Part shown: one piece after another, positions 53,993 through 64,000 of the stretch
Position numbering within the stretch: position 1 is the first letter of the stretch
Layout of the letters: each line of letters opens with the position of its first letter
Assembly (NCBI RefSeq): GCF_039555335.1
Contig: NC_092640.1
Coordinates: 37,021,569-37,085,568 of the forward strand
Reading direction: 5' to 3'
Source of the DNA: Amphiura filiformis
Taxonomy: Eukaryota; Echinodermata; Ophiuroidea; Amphilepidida; Amphiuridae
Length of the DNA: 64,000 bases
Notes under the pieces: generated by a model
Told to the model about the DNA's origin: nothing
Seen by the model: only the letters and a program-made list of their open reading frames with translations
Databases searched by the model: none
Program-made: the position numbers and the translations under genes

Positions 53993-56218
53993 GACTACTA
54001 TTAGGGATGACCATCATAATTTCATGTTGCCCTTTTGCTACAAAAGATTGTTTTCTGGAAAGAACTCATCAACAGAAGTATTTTGGTGGTTAAATGGTCA
54101 AAATCGGTCAAAAACTTTTCGAATTATGAATTTTCAAAGTTTCCCATCCTGACCGGTCATTGGAACGAAATAAATTCAAATTGACAAAGTCTAAATATAG
54201 CAATGTGAGCAAAATTGGTATAAGCATATATTTACCTTTTTATATTTCTTTATTTTAATATATATGGAAACATGAAACAAGCATATTGTGAAAGTATCAA
54301 AGGGTTTCTTATGAAATGGCACTTTACTAGTCAATAGCATTAAGTATTTCTTCAAACCGAGGCACTGAAATCATGCTTTTAGAAAACATTTGCCAAAAAT
54401 CATCCATAATGGCCAAAGTGGCACAAAATCAAAAGTCCAGGTGAACTTTTTTCCACAACAATATACACTACACATAAGAAAAATACTAATGTACTACAAG
54501 GATTTTCAACATAGGAATCCAAACAATCAAGTACCAACATGCACAGCTTTGTCCTGATATCACTTCTGGGGTTTTAACAAAATGTTTAACCTCTATTGTG
54601 ATTGGCAGCAGCATAAGGTATCTCTTTGATAGCTGATAATGCCCAGCCATTCAGCAAGTGGCTAATAACAGACCTTGATAGGCTTGAATGAATACTGTCA
54701 TGTGCTACAAAACCATCACACTCCAGGGCCTGGTCACTCCATATGCTACTGGGAGCACAGTACTTTAACAATGGAGTGAAAGACTCATTATTGATTAGGC
54801 GCGTATTTTAAAAGTACAGCTCCTGTGCGTGTATAGCAGCAAGTCAGTGCAGATGGTATAAATATAAGAAAATGTTTAGGGTTGAGATCAGGTGAATAAT
54901 ACAACAAATGAGCATGAAACTTCACATTTATGTTCAGAAAGGTGTCTATTTAACAGGATTCGAAAGGTGTTTGGAAATTCCAAAGGGAAGCTGGTGATTT
55001 AATTTTTAACTCGAGATCTACTTGTCCGTTTTTTTTCCTTTTTCGCCAGCCCATTCGGGGCTGGTACCTGTTTCAGGTTTGGGGTCAGTTTACTCAAGAG
55101 ATTATATTTTAGTGGTATTGGAATGATTTTTTTTTTTTACTTTTTGTGGTTAAATTTTTTTTTAAATATTTTAATTCGATTTGTTAGGAAAAGTAAGTAT
55201 GTTTTGCCGTTTCAACGAACGAAAACGAGTGAGTATTACCAAAGTTATGTTTGAACTAATTAATTATGACTTTAAAAGTTTAAAGGCCTAAATGTAACAA
55301 TAATAGTTAATATATATAGCATCATATGGTTTGACATCACCTATGATGTCATATCAGTGTCCTTGACCGGGGGTCTTTACTCCGTGACCACTGAACAGCG
55401 TGATATCATGTTGATAACAGATCTATAGAATCAAAATCTTCATCATATCCCCGGATCATATCACAGATTCTCAACAATCTGTGATCATATGGACCATATT
55501 GATGTGAAAGTAGTTATCTATCATATCCTGTGTCGTTTTATGGATAAAAATGACTCAAAATGTTATTGATGAACTGGTTGCTATCATAAACATCAGTTTT
55601 GTCTTTTCAACGGAAAAATCCGATGCAAAATAAAGTTTTTATAGCCTAGCTATAATATGGGCATAATTTATGCATATAGTATTGAACAATGTACCCCATT
55701 TGACATGCACTTATAGATAAATAAATTGTCTTACTTTATTAATTTAATAACTTCTTTATTATAAATAAAATGACACATAACTATTTGATTCATAAAAATT
55801 TGATTCATTCAACAAAATGATTGAAGAGAAAACACACAAGGCACTAGGCAGACTGTTATAGAATGGAGTATGTAAGATGCCATGTCCATAGCTTCGCAGG
55901 AGTTTCCGACTAGCAATCAACATGATCAGCACATTCAGAAAAACACAGTTTAAGAGTGAAGATTGTAGTGAGTAACTAGTCCTTTATAAATGTGCTGGCC
56001 ACTATCTATTATAATATAGTAGGCTTAAACTATACATTGCGAATTAATTAAGTTATTTTAAAATAAAATGTACATGTAAGTTAACTCAAACCGGCAGTGT
56101 ATATATCGAAAGCAGTGAAATCGGACATTCCTAAGCGAAGATATTGAGTTCGTAAGTTCTGGTATTACAAAATTGGAAATTGAGATATCGTGGGTAAAAA
56201 GCTGAAAAGACAAAAAAC

Positions 56219-56247
56219 CAACGACAACAACAACAACAACAACAACA
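56219..56247. repeat. CAA microsatellite
   Basis: About nine ACA/CAA units. Confidence 0.8.
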
Positions 56248-57430
56248 AAACAAACAGACCAGAACAATTTGGAGTACATGTAATGAATTAAAAGAGTTGA
56301 CATGAGATTAGGAATTAATGTTTTCTGCTGTTTCAGTGTGCATGTTCTCATCGTTGATGGTTTGGTGGACTGTCATGTAGATGTAAGCGTGATCCTAAAA
56401 ATGCCTTTCACATTGACCAAAACTAATTACAAGACCTCTTCTACATTGAGGCTGGCTTTCCCTTTTAAAGGGAATTTTTATACAGAGAGTATGATAGAGG
56501 TAATAACAACAACTCTGCCAAATTACAGCTCAGTAGGTCAAGGCGTTCACCTGATCTTTTTCATCTGAATATTTTGTGCCATTCTGAGCAGTGCTGCACT
56601 GGGCCACTGGCAATTAAGCGCACTGTGGCGATGGACCAATTTTGACTCACACTTACAGAAAAACCAAATAAGTTATGATGCTGTAATTTGCAGGATAGTT
56701 ACAAAACATAATTGGCATTAACATCTCCAATTTTTACAGAAAAATTATGAAAAATAAAAGAATGAGCTCAATTTAGAAATGTCTGTGCAAGCAGTGCACA
56801 GTTGAGCTCCCTGCATGTCTATGGGAGTGTTCTAATCAAGTTGATGGTTCATTGGTCATCCCTACTACTATACAAAAAAAATAGTATCACATCTTTCCTG
56901 CTCAATCAATATATTATAATACTTGCAAATAGATCATAGTTTACTAATCTAATCCTGTAATATAGACCTGTTATATCACCTTTACATGGTTTGTTATGGT
57001 AGGGATTAGTGTCCGATCTCTGTAATGTAATGTAAATGAAGAATCGATCAGGGTGCTATCTATTAGGGAAAGATAAACACTATTCAAAATATCAATAGAC
57101 AAGAAGAAAGGGATGTAGAGATTTGTAATTGAGTCATGCATGATTTAACAGAAGGTTCTTTCCAAAACCCAAACGTAATGGCAGTAAATTATGATTTTTC
57201 CCTCTGCATATTTACTTGTTAACATGATGAAATAATAGGCCTATCAATGTGAAATAATAAGAATTGAGGAAATGTTTTAACATTTTGTAAAGTGGGCCCC
57301 TATAGCTCATAAGCACGGTATACTTTATGCAACACGGGGGGGGGGGGCACTCCCATGTTGGTACGCGTCATGTGCCTGTCAATATATACCCCTTTTTTAG
57401 AGGCGAATCCCCACATGACCCCCTTTTTAC

Positions 57431-60400
57431 TAGGGCTGGGCAAGTATAAACTTTTTCATTAAAATACAAGCAATTCATGTGTTTTCTATGGCGAAATTTG
57501 ACGTAGAATCCAAAAATGTTGTTATTTTTGCCGTCAGATGACTCCTGGGGTTGGTTCTATGGCAAAATTCAAAATGGCCGCCAAAACATACATTTTTTGG
57601 TCCAAATAACCAATATTGTTGTCATAACCTCATCTAAACTCTGTTTTTCTATGTAATTTGAGCCTTTAAATTAAAAGCTACCATGTGGGTACCATTATTA
57701 ATTACATATGTATTAATACTGGTCTGTTTGATGCAATAAATATTCAAAATGGCCGCCAAATTGACCAAATCACCACTTTCCTGTGTAAATGGTCATTGTA
57801 ATTGTCGTTACTGTAATATTTCATATGATTTTGGGCCTTTAAAACTACAAACTATTAAATACAACTTACATAAGTAATATTCACTAAAGCTGATTTGGTA
57901 TTTTCAACCTAAAGGTTATTCAAAATGTCTGCCAAAATCACAATATTGATCATTAATTCAAATTTGTATGCCATTTGTATTGCATTCATAAGCAAACTGT
58001 CAATGTCATTTGTAAATTAGTCTTCCACTGGCTGTAGAGCATTCTTGATAGATGTTCGCAGCTGATCAAGAGAAAACTTCTCCATTTTGAATCTTCCGTC
58101 ATCGCGTCACCAGCTTTCACACACACAGCGCATTTGGCGTATATGTGGAGCTATTCTTGCACAAAGATAACATACCTCAGCAAGAAGCTGCTTTTCTACC
58201 CGGCTTTACATTCAGGCTATCTAGAATATCCATACTATTTGGTGTGACAGGCCCAGAGTGTTCTTTCCATGTTTCAAGCAGTTTTATGATTTTCACTGAC
58301 TTCTTCTTCATTAATTCCTTGACGGATTGTCTGTTTGCGTTTTAAACAGTTTGTATGAAATTTCTCTCCATTTTCTTTGCATTTTGCCCCTCTAAAGTCC
58401 TGGCCCACTTCCATCTTGATCTCTTATCATCTGCTGACTGCTCTGTGAACGAAGGATCGACAAGCAACCTGTTGGTCAAGATCACATTCTTTCGTAAAAA
58501 GGTAGACCCTCCGACATAGACCCTCCGAGGTAGATCCTCCGAGGTAGACCCTCCGAGATAGACCCTCCGCTGATATTGATCCGGTTGTCCAGTTTAGCAA
58601 ACTCGCTCTCACAACCCAGATTTGTGAGAGGGGCATAGGTTAGTTTAGATTCATCAAATGAGCTATCTTTGCTAAAGAAAGACATTTCAGAAAGTTGTCT
58701 ATCTATTGCTGTTATCTCCTCGTCTAATACTGCGGCGTACAGCCTGTCTTTCCCATTATTTGCAGTAGCACACTCTTCCATTTTCTGTTTCAGCTCTGGC
58801 ATCTTCGCTGTAAAGAATTGACGGACTCCGGTCCAAGTCCTTTCATAAGTGGACTCTTCTCGCTTGTCTTTCCCTAACAAGTGCATTAGGGGAAATGTGA
58901 TGATATCTACCAGCATCTTGTACACTTCTGAGCAACACAGGAACCAATTGTTTTGTATGTATGTTGATATGTTGAGACGCGACGGCCAGCACCAGTTTGT
59001 TGATGTGAATGTCTACTTCTGCTTTAAAGAAGATATACTGACGTTGACGCAAGTACTCTTTCGTAATTTCCGCTATTCTACCAAATCGATTGGCCACAAA
59101 GCCCTTGAAACCTTCATGTTCGCTTGCAAGTAGACTTCATCCATTCACCCTGTGTATTCATTATAGCGAAATAGAATGAGCGGCATGGCTAGGGAACAGC
59201 AGTTAGGCGAAGGCAATTGAGCCAGTGTGTGTACACTCGTAGGGCCTACTGGGAGACGTGAAAACCCTCTCACCAGCCGAGACTTGCAGCAGTTTATGGA
59301 CACCTATCTTCTGTACTATGTCTCTGAACACCTGGTCACAAGCATGATCAATACCTAACGTGAGCACAGCATTTAATTATCTGATTGGAATTGATTCCCA
59401 GATTACCTAGTAATGTAGCACATGCAGTGAGCAGCTCTGCCTGACATCCAGAATTTAAACTCGTATGCTGCAGCACCATCTTTTCCTGAATGGGAAATAT
59501 TCTCCACGTACCCAGATGTCATTGTCCGTATTTTCCCACAAGGTCCATCAATTGTTATTTATGGTCAGCCTTTAGATCATATATTTTGTGTCCAGCAGCT
59601 TTTGTTGTGTCATCTAGTCCTACAGTTACTACATTATCTTTCTTATCAAGTAAGCATAGTAAGTGCTCTTGGAAGTCCCTTGGAAGCATACCATATGTCT
59701 GTTTCATATTGCTCACAGGCTGTTTAGCTGTAGGCAGATGGGGGCAGAAAGTGGTGGACATTAACTGCTTACTTGCAGAATCAAATAAGGAACAAACAAT
59801 CCAAGAAATTGTCCACGGTCTCTCTGTTAAAAAAACACCACATTTTGGCCGCCATTTTGCTTTTGATTTTGGCATTGCTTATCATGATATTATTACTTAA
59901 ATGTATCAGCCATATACAATAGCCTATATGTAATAAAGTGGTACAGAAGAAATACATCGTTTGGATATTCTATTTTGATTGTCTTCTAAAGCGAATAGTC
60001 ATCAAAATTGTTTGAACATTAAGAATAATGTCATTTTGGCGGCCATTTTGAATTTTTAAGGATCAGTTAAAACACTGTGAATACTTTGGTGAATAATATC
60101 ATTAACTGTATGATTAATTTATCTTGAGAGGCCTATATAACATAAAAAAATAGTATAATGTGATGTTATAGGCTAATAATGCGTCCATTTTGGTGTAAAA
60201 ATGTCATTTTGGCGGCCATTTTGAATTTTTAAGGATCAGTTAAAACACTGTGAATACTCTGGTGAATAATAGCATTAACTATATGATAACCTTGAGAGGC
60301 CTATATAACATTTAAAAAATGGTATAGTGTGATGATATAGGCTAATAATGCATCCATTTTGTGTAAAAATGTTCATTTTGGCGGCCATTTTGAATTTGCT

Positions 60401-60518
60401 ACAGAACCAACCTAAGGGATCATCTGATGACAAAAAGAACCCGATATTTGGATTCTACACAACATTTGGCCATAGAAACCACATGAATTCAAAAATGATG
60501 GTTACTTGCCCAGCCCTA
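57431..60518. mobile_element. hAT-like DNA transposon, 3.1 kb, degenerate
   Basis: TAGGGCTGGGCAAGTA at the left end is perfectly inverted at the right end. Both flanks are TTTTTAC (57424-57430 and 60519-60525). Near each end a roughly 175-base unit with AAAATGGCCGCCAAA repeats three times, in opposite orientation at the two ends. The interior holds a broken minus-strand coding region. The terminal sequence is typical of hAT elements; a 7-base duplication instead of the usual 8 leaves the assignment tentative. Confidence 0.75.
58427..59875 (-). pseudogene. Broken transposon-encoded coding region
   Basis: At least four minus-strand pieces read as parts of one protein in different frames. 59875-59555 contains SNMKQTYGMLPRDFQEHLLC. 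About 59553-59403 contains ITIDGPCGKIRTMTSGYVEN and ends at a TAA. About 59370-59097 contains GIDHACDQVFRDIVQKIG. 59097-58482 spans two overlapping frames, with ANRFGRIAEITKEYLRQRQ, WTGVRQFFTAKMPELKQKME and PLTNLGCESEFAKLDNRI. The last resembles the C-terminus of widespread uncharacterised transposon proteins in marine invertebrates. A run of SEGLPRRIYLGGS-like repeats ends it. It is not functional. Confidence 0.65.
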
Positions 60519-61066
60519 TTTTTACATCAGCTTACACACAATGACTGCCTTTTTCAAATCTCCCGTCAAATGACCCCATTTTTTCATCAGCTTCACACCA
60601 AATTGGTAAATTTTTGAACTTTTGTAGCCATTTAGCTGCAAAATTGCTATTTTTTGCACATTTTTGCCCAGAAAGTTAGTTTTTCACGGTCAATGACGCC
60701 CATTTTAGTATTTCACCACTGAATGACCCCCACTGAATGACCCCACTTTTTCGACAACAATCGCCACCGATTCTAGACCTCTAGTTTTGTACTCCAGAAG
60801 GCACATGTACGTCACTTTCATTTTAGAGTGCACCCCCCCCTCCCGATGCAACCCAGTATTAATTATAGCTAATAATAATCCATTAAAATGATTGGAATCA
60901 TGACGGCGGAAGTAAAATTTAGAGGGGCGGATGAGTTTTACTGCGGAGTGTTGCGCCACGCGAAAAACTTCAATTTTAGATGGGCGGGTTCACGCGAAAT
61001 GCCAAAATTTACAATGTTACCCTATTTGGGCCCAAACACGAGTGCTTTTCGAAAAAGAAAGAAGAT

Positions 61067-61935
61067 GCATACAGGGCATTGCTGTATTTTTTGCGGATTT
61101 GGGTCCGGGGGGGGGGGGGGCAACTTTTGAAGTGACGGGTGGGCCTATCATGTACCTACCGGTGTTGTGAGAAGTAGGGGCTTATCGGGTACAAAACGTT
61201 ATTGGGTACAAACAAAATGAAAAAGGAGTCATGTTATTGTATATAATAAGATTTCAAAAAGGGGGTTATCGGGTAGAAAATTGTGAAAAAAATTGAGCAA
61301 AATTCTATTTTCTTGTTCCAAATCAATACAAATTTGTTGAAATAATAGAATTTGAAAGTTTTGGCATTATTTTGTGGCAAAAGGGGGGTCATTGGGCAGC
61401 CACAACTAAAAAAAAAGGGGGGGGGTAATCGGGTATGACTTTTAAAAAGAGGGGGTCATCGGGTATAGTCGACTTCAAAAGAGGGCGCCTATTGACAGGC
61501 ACATACCGTCACTTCCAAAGTTGAGTGATCCCCCGGGATTTGGGTGCTAGAAATGTTGTATGACATCAACATGATTAATAGCTGCTTGGAAGTAGAAGGA
61601 GAAATTGATATTTCGAATATACGGTGCATGTATCAAAAGTACTCACGCTGAGAATTTTTTTTTTCAATTAGAAAAATGAAACCTATTTAATTGTGCAACA
61701 AAAATGGTTAAAAATGGTTGGATCATTAATTAAATTTGAAGTGAAAAAAAAACCCATCAGTCATTTCAAATAACTATTGCTATAACACCCTGCCACCTTG
61801 CAGCATAACTAATATTCTACCAACATTCAAGCAGCTAAATCATGTTGATGTCATCACAGAGATATTTCTAATATCTGTGATGTCATCCCGGGGATGTCAT
61901 ACAACATTTCTAGCACCCCAGTCCGCAAAATTCGC
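61067..61935. mobile_element. MITE whose left end is split by another element
   Basis: Right end: GATGTCATACAACATTTCTA then GCACCCCAGTCCGCAAAATT. The left end is the complement, but cut after TTTTGCGGATTTGGGT at 61104 and resumed at 61546 with GCTAGAAATGTTG. The 433 bases between are the GGGGGCACTC-family element. Confidence 0.7.
61105..61537. mobile_element. GGGGGCACTC-family MITE with ATTTGGGT target duplication
   Basis: A G run then CAACTTTTGAAGTGACGGGT at the left; ACCGTCACTTCCAAAGTTGA then a C run at the right. Flanks 61097-61104 and 61538-61545 are both ATTTGGGT. The interior repeats AAAGGGGGTCATTGGG. It is the clearest copy for defining the family's 8-base target site. Confidence 0.8.
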
Positions 61936-62246
61936 TGGGTTTATGATATCTTTCGCAGACAATGACCCCCGGCGATGAACTTGTTCACTAACCCCCGTTA
62001 AACCTTTAAAATGTTGATGAGGCAAACTTCTGTGAACTGCATTCTGGATAGGTTAACATGCACACGTACACGTCACATCACCACCATGACCACGGGTCAT
62101 GATGAGCATGCATATGAATTAAGAGTCCAAAAGGCATAAAGTCCAATAGCTGCATTGTGTCACATACATATTTGTACATTTTTAAAGCTCAAATGACATT
62201 TGGAATGGATATGTTTGTAACTCTAGTACGGTGTACCATGAGGGAC

Positions 62247-62361
62247 ATGAAAACTTCAATCAGTTTTTGCAAACTTCAACCAGTTTTTGCAAACTTCAAT
62301 CAGTTTCTGCAAACTTCAATCAGTTTCTGCAAACTTCAATCAGTTTTTGCAAACTGCAATC
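62247..62361. repeat. 20-base minisatellite, six copies
   Basis: Unit AAACTTCAATCAGTTTTTGC, with single-base variants. It is an inverted relative of the array at 63808-64000. Confidence 0.9.
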
Positions 62362-62384
62362 AGTAACATAACACTAGGTACTTG

Positions 62385-62600
62385 GTGCCAGTGGCGGCGC
62401 CATGATTTTTTTTTCGGGGGGGCAAAGTGAATTTCGGGGGGCGAAAGTAACAAAAATTGCGCAAAATTGCAGCAAAAAGTGAAAATTTTCGTAATTTTGG
62501 GTTTTTACTGGGGAACAGGGGGTTCTGTCCGGGGGGAATCCCTCCATGGCACCGCAAATGAGTAGCGCGCATAGGGGGAGTGGCTCAGGAGGTATTTAGT
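62385..62600. mobile_element. Possible MITE fragment
   Basis: CAGTGGCGGCGCCATGA followed by TTTCGGGGGG blocks resembles the end of a low-copy element. The other end (GGCACCGC near 62550) is short. Confidence 0.35.
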
Positions 62601-62664
62601 AGCCATGCCCCCCACACCCCCAAATGAAACCAGGTAAAGGTTCTGTCCTGATGGTGCTCCCCCA

Positions 62665-62990
62665 GACCCGGGGTCACTTCCATTGTGGCCTGTACACCAT
62701 CCGCGATAATCAACTTTTGAAAAACACCCTAAACAAGGATTTAACCCTTGGCTAAAACGATACCCTAAACAGGTAACACGCGCCTGTTTTCACACCCTAA
62801 ACAGGGATTTTATTCCTTACATCAAATTCCATGCCCTAAATTTCATTTCCACGTTATTGCAATTTGCTACCATTTTTTCATGTTTTTTACACCCTTAACA
62901 CGATATGCGTGTATCGTGCCTACCCACGAAAAACCATGCGTTTATATTATCGCGGATGGTGTACAGGCCACAATGGGAGTGACCCCCGGG
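62665..62990. mobile_element. MITE with 45-base terminal inverted repeats
   Basis: Left end GACCCGGGGTCACTTCCATT, continuing to CACCATCCGCGATAA. The right end is the near-perfect complement (TTATCGCGGATGGTGTACAG to GTGACCCCCGGG). The interior has four CCCTAAAC-type units. A related truncated piece lies at about 63410-63640. Confidence 0.75.
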
Positions 62991-62991
62991 C

Positions 62992-63195
62992 CCCAGACCC
63001 GTAACCAGGACTTATGGGGGCTGATTTTGAAAAGTGGACTTTTTTCAAAATTTTTTGGACTAGGGGGTCGGATTTTGAAAAAGTGGACCCCCCCCAAAAA
63101 AAAATATCCGATTGGAGACTTTTGGGGTAAAAACGGTGGTTCTTTGGGGGCATTTGGGGGTGCGTCCGCCCACCCCCCTGGTTATGGGCCTTCCC
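62992..63195. mobile_element. MITE related to 11711-11982
   Basis: CAGACCCGTAACCAGG at the left, CCTGGTTATGGGCCT at the right. Interior GATTTTGAAAAAGTGGAC blocks match those of 11711-11982. It directly abuts the element at 62665-62990. Confidence 0.6.
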
Positions 63196-63807
63196 CCACA
63201 TCACCCATCCCTCTTCCAACACCACTGGACCCTAGAGCCGGCAGTGGCAAGAACCAGAAAGAAGCATTTACACTCAGAAGCCCGGTGCCCCCTGATGCCC
63301 TCACCAAAGTAAGTAACTTCAATGTAGCTTATGTACCGATAGTTCCACCCCATCCATGTCAGTACTCCTGCCCCTGCATACCCCTATGAAAATGTCTGGT
63401 TACGACATTGAGAACCCCCCAGGGGCACTCACATTATACCATTATGTGTTGTCATCCTCAAACATCCCCCTCAAATTCTCAACCCTAAACACCGCCCTTT
63501 ATTGTGTGAAAAAAATGAACCCTTATTACTGACCTTGGAGCAAAGTAGGAACCCTTTTCACTGATCAACTCAAAATGTGTACACCCTTTTCACTGATACA
63601 ATAAAGTAGACTTAAATACTCGGGCTCCAGTACAGGCTTTGATGTTTATTGCTGTGTATGTAAAATACCAGTTGGAAAACGGCTTCCGACAAAACATGGA
63701 AATCACTACCCTTAATGCCGACTTAGTTGTAGGCCTACGTGGCTAAAAAGGCTACCCTTTTTGCAAAAAGCTTGAAATTGATACTCTTATCGCGGCCCGC
63801 TTGGGTG

Positions 63808-64000
63808 ATTGAAGTTAGCAAAAACAATTGAAGTTAGCAAAAAGTGTTTGAAGTTAGCGAAAACAATTGAAGTTTGCGAAAAGTGTTTGAAGTTAGCCAA
63901 AACAATCGAAGTTAGCAAAAACTGATAGAAGTTAACAAAAACTGATTGAAGTTACCAAAAACAATTGAAGTTAGCGAAAAGTGTTTGAAGTTAGCGAAAA
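63808..64000. repeat. 20-22 base minisatellite running off the window
   Basis: About nine copies of TTGAAGTTAGCAAAAACAA with alternating AAAAGTG and AAAACAA versions. The complement of the unit resembles the 62247-62361 array. The array continues past the window end. Confidence 0.85.

Larger units (their letters stand above)
47534..57333. other. Gene-free region upstream of CLCN6
   Basis: No host exon recognised. It should hold the CLCN6 promoter and 5' UTR near 47.5-47.8 kb, but no TATA box or clear element stands out. It contains the mirrored microsatellite, two MITEs, several tRNA-like SINE heads and a nested foldback. The stretch from 53.99 to 57.3 kb is AT-rich, with a small hairpin at 55458-55490 and a CAA microsatellite at 56219-56247. 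Confidence 0.55.
57334..60844. mobile_element. GGGGGCACTC-family element split by a hAT-like insertion
   Basis: The left end is a G run followed by GCACTCCCATG, the right end TTAGAGTGCACCCCCCC. Flanks TATGCAAC (57326-57333) and GATGCAAC (60845-60852) suggest an 8-base target duplication. The remnants outside 57431-60518 are CATGACCCCCTTTTT-type repeats as in the other copies. Confidence 0.65.

Noticed and set aside
62720-62850. CCCTAAAC units as telomere-like sequence
   Set aside because: Units are not tandem, spacing is irregular and they lie inside a MITE.

Overview
This is a 64 kb piece of an animal nuclear genome: AT-rich, intron-rich and packed with short inverted-repeat elements. The one gene I recognise with confidence is a spliced CLCN6-type chloride/proton exchanger. 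Nothing in the window is bacterial or viral. The mix of tRNA-derived SINE heads, foldback MITEs, low-copy DNA transposons and one LINE fragment suggests a marine invertebrate, possibly a deuterostome (echinoderm, hemichordate or cephalochordate); the species cannot be named from sequence alone.

Layout. Positions 1-7370, plus strand: the 3' part of a spliced gene. Four phase-0 exons are visible, encoding 236 residues with a very acidic C-terminus; I do not recognise the product. Positions 7371-13858: a repeat-rich stretch between two convergent genes. Positions 13859-47533, minus strand: CLCN6. I resolved 21 coding exons with matching GT/AG sites and compatible phases. They give 868 residues, from an N-terminus resembling human ClC-6 to the middle of the second CBS domain. 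The final short coding exon was not found. All the CLC signatures expected of a 2Cl-/H+ exchanger are intact. A run of N (30526-30726) lies in the intron between exons 12 and 13.

The CLCN6 introns hold most of the unusual material. Decayed partial copies of exons 5, 6 and 15 lie next to the real exons. A 3.4 kb inverted-repeat complex in intron 1 carries about eleven copies of a 14-base motif in both orientations. A 1.9 kb element flanked by TTAA sits in intron 7. Several MITEs have recognisable target-site duplications.

Positions 47534-64000 show no host gene. They hold a mirrored tetranucleotide microsatellite, SINE heads, several MITEs, and a 3.1 kb hAT-like element (57431-60518). That element has 16-base terminal repeats, a 7-base target duplication, regularly spaced subterminal motifs and a frame-broken coding region, and it is itself inserted in another element. 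The last 2 kb contain a 20-base minisatellite present twice in opposite orientations, running off the window edge.
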